Origin: a virus
Direction: 5' to 3' (one strand)
DNA: 27,725 nt
Virus record (IMG/VR): IMGVR_UViG_3300024255_000123
Coordinates: 1 to 27,725 of that record
Made by a program: the position numbers and the translations under genes. Positions 24,043-27,725 of this stretch are shown piece by piece. Below the pieces are notes generated by a model that worked only from the letters and a program-made list of their open reading frames with translations, did no database searches and was not told the origin of the DNA. The stretch's first letter is position 1, and each line of letters opens with the position of its first letter.

Positions 24043-24755
24043 GTTTCAATTATATTGACGAAGAGAAATTTCTCAAAGCAGTACAGATAAATCCTGATAC
24101 TGAATTATCTACAGTACAGATTGATGGTATGAACTCCTTCAAGATGTATAGAAACTTCCTAAAGAATCCTGAACTGTATGTTGAGGTAATGGAACAGTTT
24201 CCTGTAATCTCAACACAATGGAAACGTACAGGAGGATTTGCACCTGGTTGGCGTCAAGAAATCCCACCATATGCTGCGGCAACTATTGTTGATCGCATTC
24301 GTAAGGATGTAGACTTTGCACCAGTTCGTGTGTTTACTAATGTATTCACAGGCGATATGCCTATGATTGAGAACTCTGAGCAACCACATGCTGACGTGTT
24401 CGTTGACCCTGAAGGTCAGTTGAATGTTATCAACTTCGTATTCAATCTTTGGATGTGTGAGGGTATTGGTGGCACTGCATTCTGGAAGTGGAGAGATAAG
24501 AAGTATGTCACTGAATTGAACAGGGAAGAGTATGAAGAACTATTCCCCGAAACCAATACTAATACTACCGTTCCATGGAAATGTTTCCGTGGTAATGAGG
24601 ATTGGAAACTTGACACTGTTGCACCTATTGAATACAATAGTTGTCTAGTATATGATGGAGGATTCTTTCATTCTGCATTCGTTCCTGAGTTATCATTTTT
24701 GGATGAACATAGATATTCATTAGTTGGCATGGGAATCCGTAATCAAAATGAGTAA
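24039..24755 (+). CDS. 2OG-Fe(II) oxygenase-like protein 3 (HxD type)
   Basis: A 238-residue protein with the classic HxD...H...R pattern: QPHADVF (His117, Asp119), GGFFHSAF (His211) and EHRYSLVG (Arg225). The mid-section NVINFVFNLWMCEGIGGTAF fits the jelly-roll strands of this fold, and the protein resembles the DUF6445-type group found in marine phages and bacteria. It is not closely similar to the two oxygenase-like genes before it. ATGA overlap upstream and an 8-base overlap downstream place it in the same unit. The fold and metal site are well supported; the substrate is unknown. Confidence 0.75.
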   Translation: MSFNYIDEEKFLKAVQINPDTELSTVQIDGMNSFKMYRNFLKNPELYVEVMEQFPVISTQWKRTGGFAPGWRQEIPPYAAATIVDRIRKDVDFAPVRVFTNVFTGDMPMIENSEQPHADVFVDPEGQLNVINFVFNLWMCEGIGGTAFWKWRDKKYVTELNREEYEELFPETNTNTTVPWKCFRGNEDWKLDTVAPIEYNSCLVYDGGFFHSAFVPELSFLDEHRYSLVGMGIRNQNE

Positions 24756-25395
24756 TATCACACTATTTGAGCAACCTAATCCAGCAAGAACGCCAGTAGC
24801 GATTCAGTTTAGTGCTAAGGCATGGCATGGTAAATGTATTAGTCCTCAAGAATCCTTGCAGTTAGCACAATTAGTGCTATCAAGGGAAGGAGATCTAATC
24901 AAAGAGCATATGGATCACACTGATGATGGTGGTACTGGTCTTGGTGAGTTTTCTCTTGCTGCTAAGTTCAGAGCATATAATATGTTTGCATGGGAAGATG
25001 AGACATGTAAGCATATCAAGAACGTGATAAAGCATTGTGTCAAGGACATGTATCCTGACTATGATGAACCTCTCTATGGAAGAATGTGGGGTACTATTCT
25101 AAGACGTGGGCAGTCAATCAAACCACACCATCATAATTTTGATGAGTATAGTTTTCTCTCTGCTAGTATCATCTTACAAAGTGAGACTACATCCACATTT
25201 TATCAGAATCCATTTGGTAACAATGCTATCAGTTATAAGGATGAAGCAGGAACACTAACTCTGTTTCCAGAGTATCTTACTTACTGGACAGATCAACATA
25301 AAAACTCAGTCGTACCAAGGATTGCATTAGGTGTTGACATTCTAACTGAGTGTGCTTTAGATGACAATCATAGACAAATGCTAGTAGGTATATAA
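24748..25395 (+). CDS. 2OG-Fe(II) oxygenase-like protein 4, possibly altered metal site
   Basis: A 215-residue protein when read from ATG 24748 (MSNITLFEQ). An upstream in-frame TTG at 24724 would add eight residues but lies deeper in the previous gene. KPHHHNFDEYSFLSASIILQ (His127, His129) corresponds to the HxH...SG strand of oxygenase-like protein 1. In LFPEYLTYWTDQHKNSVVPR the position of the distal His is a Tyr (Tyr179), with a His five residues later and Arg191 conserved. It may bind metal differently or be inactive. It is the last of the quartet and is followed by an AACTATATAA motif and gnd. Confidence 0.68.
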   Translation: MSNITLFEQPNPARTPVAIQFSAKAWHGKCISPQESLQLAQLVLSREGDLIKEHMDHTDDGGTGLGEFSLAAKFRAYNMFAWEDETCKHIKNVIKHCVKDMYPDYDEPLYGRMWGTILRRGQSIKPHHHNFDEYSFLSASIILQSETTSTFYQNPFGNNAISYKDEAGTLTLFPEYLTYWTDQHKNSVVPRIALGVDILTECALDDNHRQMLVGI

Positions 25396-25404
25396 ACTAT
25401 ATAA
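25395..25404 (+). promoter_or_regulatory. AACTATATAA motif, possible promoter, copy 2
   Basis: Identical to the 10-mer at 21903-21912 and again beginning on the last base of a stop codon, 19 bases before the gnd ATG. Candidate promoter of gnd and the small genes behind it; no -35 seen. Confidence 0.4.
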
Positions 25405-25423
25405 AGCGTCTAAAGAATCATCT

Positions 25424-26446
25424 ATGAAAGTCGGAATTATCGGTCTTGGTCGCATGGGCGAGGGTATGTCTCGCCGCATGATGAAACATGGCATTGAAAC
25501 TTGGGGTTATCGGAGAAACCGAGAAGCAGCAGAAGAAGCATATGAAAAAGGATATGTTTCTGGCGTTGTATATGGTATCGAAGAACTATCCAGAGTTTTG
25601 CATCAAGATGGACCAGCAATCTATCAAATGGTTGTACCAGCAGAGAACGTTGAGAACACCCTCCAGGAGATCCTAGAGAGTGCTACAGAGGGTGATATTG
25701 TCATAGACCATGGTAATAGCAACTTCAAGGATTCTAGACGCCGTGCTAATCGTCTCAGTAAATTGGGTATCCAATATATTGACTGTGGTACATCTGGTGG
25801 TGTATATGGTTTAGATCGTGGTTATTGTCTGATGGTTGGTGGTGAAACATCTGCTGTACAGGTTTGTTCACCTATTTTCAGGGCATTGTCTCCTGGTATT
25901 AGTGCTGAACCACGTACAGATCCAAAATCTATAGCAACATCTGCCGAGTATGGTTGGTTGCATTGTGGACCACCAGGTGCAGGGCATTTTGTGAAGATGG
26001 TTCACAACGGCATTGAGTATGGAATCATGCAAGCATATGCTGAAGGATTCAATGTACTTCATGAAGCAAATGCAGGTGCTAAGTATGTCAAAGAAGGAGA
26101 TGCTGAGGTTGCTCCAATGGAGAATCCAGAAGATTATTGCTATGACATTGACTGTACTGAGGTTGCTGAGTTATGGCGCAGGGGTTCTGTGGTTGGGTCT
26201 TGGTTACTTGATCTTACCGCTGATGTACTACGCCACGATCACAACGATCTCGGACAGTTTGACGGGGGAGTATCAGATAGTGGTGAAGGTCGTTGGACTT
26301 TGCACACTGCTGTGGATCTTGGTGTACCCACTCCTGTTATATCTGCTGCCTTATTTGAGAGGTTCAACAGTAGAAGATTAGGTGAGTTTGGTAACCGCGT
26401 ACTCAATGGAATGAGATATATGTTTGGAGGACACAACGTAAGATGA
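25424..26446 (+). CDS. gnd: 6-phosphogluconate dehydrogenase, decarboxylating (short type)
   Basis: A 340-residue enzyme converting 6-phosphogluconate to ribulose 5-phosphate plus CO2 and a reduced nicotinamide cofactor. The N-terminal Rossmann motif is VGIIGLGRMGEGMSRRMM (GxGxxG), and YRRN at the end of the second strand suggests NADP recognition. The substrate loop CGTSGGVYGLDRGYCLMVGG and the catalytic segment GHFVKMVHNGIEYGIMQAY (Lys and Asn of the active site) are intact. It is the short form (about 300-340 residues) and not the ~470-residue form. It is a known cyanophage auxiliary gene feeding the oxidative pentose phosphate pathway and complements the CP12-like gene in this window. Its TGA overlaps the start of a tiny membrane gene (ATGA). 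Confidence 0.95.
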   Translation: MKVGIIGLGRMGEGMSRRMMKHGIETWGYRRNREAAEEAYEKGYVSGVVYGIEELSRVLHQDGPAIYQMVVPAENVENTLQEILESATEGDIVIDHGNSNFKDSRRRANRLSKLGIQYIDCGTSGGVYGLDRGYCLMVGGETSAVQVCSPIFRALSPGISAEPRTDPKSIATSAEYGWLHCGPPGAGHFVKMVHNGIEYGIMQAYAEGFNVLHEANAGAKYVKEGDAEVAPMENPEDYCYDIDCTEVAELWRRGSVVGSWLLDLTADVLRHDHNDLGQFDGGVSDSGEGRWTLHTAVDLGVPTPVISAALFERFNSRRLGEFGNRVLNGMRYMFGGHNVR

Positions 26447-26574
26447 CCCTAGCACATGTCTTACTTTTCGGATCACTACCCTTTATATGTGCCACCATAT
26501 ATTTCGGGCACAGAAGAGGTGAAAATAACTATTACGAAACCGACGCCTACGGAGGAAATGGAACAGCGCATTAG
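26443..26574 (+). CDS. Small single-span membrane protein (43 aa)
   Basis: An ATG at 26443 overlaps the gnd stop as ATGA and opens a 43-codon frame ending with TAG at 26572-26574. The product has a hydrophobic N-terminal span (LAHVLLFGSLPFICATIYFG), then a charged Tyr/Gly-rich tail (HRRGENNYYETDAYGGNG), a convincing single-pass membrane protein with a soluble tail. Coupling to gnd and a normal composition favour it over the competing frame that starts at 26456. No family is recognised. Confidence 0.62.
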   Translation: MTLAHVLLFGSLPFICATIYFGHRRGENNYYETDAYGGNGTAH

Positions 26575-26761
26575 AATGCGATTTGCATTCGCTATGTCTT
26601 CTTTCGGGAGAATGTTTACCCCTGGTAAAATATCATTTGATATGAGGGCACTTTGTAATGAATGGTCTATGATTGAAGACCAACCACCTCAAGGTGATTT
26701 GTATCTAGTTGATCGTTATTTTCTAGAACTTTGGAAGAAAAGAGATGAACCTCAAGACTAG
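26558..26761 (+). CDS. Small hypothetical protein (67 aa; longer start at 26456 possible)
   Basis: The ATG at 26558 follows a strong ribosome-binding site, GGAGG, by a few bases and gives a 67-residue protein (starting MEQRIRMRFAFAMSSFGRMF, later WSMIEDQPPQGDLYLVDRYF). The frame stays open upstream to an ATG at 26456, which would give 101 residues but would overlap the 43-aa membrane gene almost completely. The GGAGG supports the shorter form. It overlaps the next tiny gene by 17 bases. Function unknown. Confidence 0.6.
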   Translation: MEQRIRMRFAFAMSSFGRMFTPGKISFDMRALCNEWSMIEDQPPQGDLYLVDRYFLELWKKRDEPQD

Positions 26762-26837
26762 TCTTTTCGCAACAGTGATACTAACAACAGTGATAGTTAG
26801 TATCCATTGGAGTTTACTAAATGGGTATGGATTATGA
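26745..26837 (+). CDS. Tiny membrane protein (30 aa)
   Basis: The ATG at 26745 to the TGA at 26835-26837 encodes a 30-residue peptide consisting of a short basic N-terminus, one hydrophobic helix (SLFATVILTTVIVSIHWSLL) and a short tail. It overlaps the 3' end of the upstream gene, and its stop overlaps the next start (TTATGATG). Composition and coupling suggest a real membrane peptide. Confidence 0.55.
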   Translation: MNLKTSLFATVILTTVIVSIHWSLLNGYGL

Positions 26838-26914
26838 TGTCAGGCATATTTGTATTTGTTTTTGTGATATTGCTTGTGTTTGGTATGGAACTAACATGGA
26901 GTAACAAACGATGA
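26834..26914 (+). CDS. Tiny membrane protein (26 aa)
   Basis: The ATGATG at 26834 (start at either 26834 or 26837) leads to a TGA at 26912-26914. The peptide is a single hydrophobic segment (GIFVFVFVILLVFGMELTW) with a basic end (SNKR), as expected of a single-pass membrane peptide of phage or photosynthetic type. It is linked on both sides by ATGA-type overlaps. Its small size keeps confidence moderate. Confidence 0.48.
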   Translation: MMSGIFVFVFVILLVFGMELTWSNKR

Positions 26915-27081
26915 CTAATTTAGCACTAAAGGCAGCACACTTTGCTGCCGCCACACTCAACAATCCTTTTGGGATTGGCACACTAAGTCTTATACTAATA
27001 GTCGTACCTATCATTGGTATGCACCTGGTTCATAAAAATGGTTGGCAACATTGGGAACCATTTGACAAGAAGCATAATTAG
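26911..27081 (+). CDS. Small membrane protein (56 aa)
   Basis: The ATG at 26911 overlaps the previous stop (ATGA), and the frame closes with TAG at 27079-27081. The product has a mildly amphipathic start (TNLALKAAHFAAATLNNPFG), one hydrophobic span (TLSLILIVVPIIGMHLV) and a soluble tail with HKNGWQHWEPFDKKHN. It is the last member of the tiny-gene chain after gnd. The codons for Phe-Asp-Lys near its end also form the -35 box of the next promoter. The architecture recalls small photosystem or thylakoid-associated polypeptides, but I see no specific family match. Confidence 0.6.
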   Translation: MTNLALKAAHFAAATLNNPFGIGTLSLILIVVPIIGMHLVHKNGWQHWEPFDKKHN

Positions 27082-27090
27082 TGCTAAGAT
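27062..27090 (+). promoter_or_regulatory. Host sigma-70-type promoter (TTGACA-N17-TAAGAT)
   Basis: TTGACA at 27062-27067, inside the end of the previous gene, is followed after exactly 17 bases by TAAGAT at 27085-27090. The ATG of the exported HExxH protein is 21 bases further on. It has the same design as the promoter at 6339-6367, including use of the upstream coding end. Confidence 0.72.
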
Positions 27091-27111
27091 AAAAGGGTAT
27101 CAGAGATTATT

Positions 27112-27725
27112 ATGATCCGTAATGCTATTTTGAGTGGGTTATTCCTAACTCTAACGGGCGGTGTTGCCGTATCTGCGATGGAGAATATCACTCCTGCTAA
27201 TTACAACACCAATCACTCTATGGGATGTATGCTTCTTGGTGAGTGTACTGATCAAGTGGAAGCAATCTGGGGTATTGGTTACCTAAAGCAACAGTATCCA
27301 GAAGCAGATTGGAGTCCAGTAGAATTAGAATTCTCTAGAATTTTGAATGCACTGACACTTGTCGATGTTCAAGTATATCTTGCACCACAAAAGTATTTCC
27401 CTGTAGGACATCGTGGTGTATATCATACTGTATCTAATAACTTCTATCTGAATGATGCATTTATGCACCGTCCTCATGTTCTGATGAGTGTAATGCGTCA
27501 TGAAGGATGGCACGCTGCACAAGATTGTATGGCAGGAACTATCGAGAATAGTATGATTGCTATCATCAAACCTGAGGATGAAGTACCTATGATCTGGCAA
27601 GAAATGGTGAATAGAACATATCCACCTGCTGCAAGACCATGGGAGAAAGAAGCAACCTGGGCAGGTAAAACTGAAGGTATGACTCAAGCAGCACTTGAAT
27701 CTTGTGCTCGGGGTACTATGTGGAC
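27112..27725 (+). CDS. Exported HExxH metallopeptidase-like protein, 3'-truncated
   Basis: The frame runs from the ATG at 27112 off the end of the window (204 codons visible). Residues 1-22 look like a signal peptide: a basic start (MIRN), a hydrophobic core (AILSGLFLTLTGGVAV) and a cleavage-like VSA-M. Residues 130-134 are HEGWH, the HExxH zinc site of zincin metalloproteases (bases 27499-27513), within a helix-like VLMSVMRHEGWHAAQDCMAG. A Glu at about 178-180 (PWEKEATW) could be the third ligand, as in gluzincins. Four cysteines (39, 45, 139, 198) could pair in an oxidising compartment. It has its own sigma-70 promoter. A periplasmic or lumenal peptidase made early is suggested; the substrate and the family are not identifiable. 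Confidence 0.7.
   Translation, partial: MIRNAILSGLFLTLTGGVAVSAMENITPANYNTNHSMGCMLLGECTDQVEAIWGIGYLKQQYPEADWSPVELEFSRILNALTLVDVQVYLAPQKYFPVGHRGVYHTVSNNFYLNDAFMHRPHVLMSVMRHEGWHAAQDCMAGTIENSMIAIIKPEDEVPMIWQEMVNRTYPPAARPWEKEATWAGKTEGMTQAALESCARGTMW

Noticed and set aside
24724-25395. TTG start eight codons upstream for the fourth oxygenase-like gene
   Set aside because: The ATG at 24748 is a stronger start with a short overlap typical of this region.
26456-26761. 101-residue form of the small gene after gnd
   Set aside because: It overlaps a better supported 43-residue membrane gene coupled to gnd, and a strong GGAGG sits before the internal ATG at 26558. Kept only as an alternative start.

Overview
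The window is a stretch of a T4-like cyanophage genome (a contractile-tailed myovirus of marine Synechococcus or Prochlorococcus). The evidence is a gp5-type baseplate hub/needle protein, a T4-lysozyme-like domain, T4-type late promoters ((T/C)ATAAATA and CTAAATA), and the characteristic cyanophage auxiliary metabolic genes: a CP12 Calvin-cycle inhibitor, a CpeT-type phycobiliprotein lyase, a 6-phosphogluconate dehydrogenase and a flavin-dependent tryptophan-halogenase-like protein. All genes lie on the + strand, are tightly packed and often overlap by ATGA or TAATG. The window begins and ends inside genes. I see no tRNA, IS element, integrase or CRISPR array, and no gene-free stretch longer than 300 bases.

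Layout. 1-3040: the end of a baseplate or tail protein with a GH24 lysozyme domain, then a gp27-like hub protein with an extraordinary Arg/Lys-rich tail. 3041-3858: a late promoter, cp12, cpeT and a terminator. 3829-6342: a late promoter and the gp5-like needle protein, whose central lysozyme domain is replaced by hydrophobic helices. 6339-8082: a near-consensus host sigma-70 promoter followed by a cassette of small early-type genes, including a putative Sm-like protein. 8079-9158: the halogenase-like gene. 9154-15853: a perfect late promoter and three large virion structural proteins. 15850-20982: five fiber or adhesin genes that share an N-terminal module but have different C-terminal domains (short, degenerate fibrinogen-like, polyglycine, fibrinogen/intelectin-like, and unrecognised). 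20995-22689: a protein with a tail-fiber-chaperone-like segment and a coiled-coil protein. 22689-25395: four consecutive 2-oxoglutarate/Fe(II) oxygenase-like genes. 25424-26446: gnd. 26443-27081: a chain of tiny, mostly membrane-spanning genes. 27062 to the end: a sigma-70 promoter and the start of an exported HExxH metallopeptidase-like protein.

How it fits together. The structural genes build the baseplate hub, needle and a set of receptor-binding fibers, and are driven by late promoters, several of which incorporate the stop codon of the gene before. CP12 and Gnd are expected to act together, with CP12 damping the Calvin cycle and Gnd feeding the oxidative pentose phosphate pathway for NADPH and pentoses. 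CpeT would act on light harvesting. Early-type promoters introduce the small-gene cassettes. The most unusual elements are the modular adhesin array next to an oxygenase quartet, the poly-basic tail on the hub protein, and the exported HExxH protein with its neighbouring mini-membrane-protein cluster.
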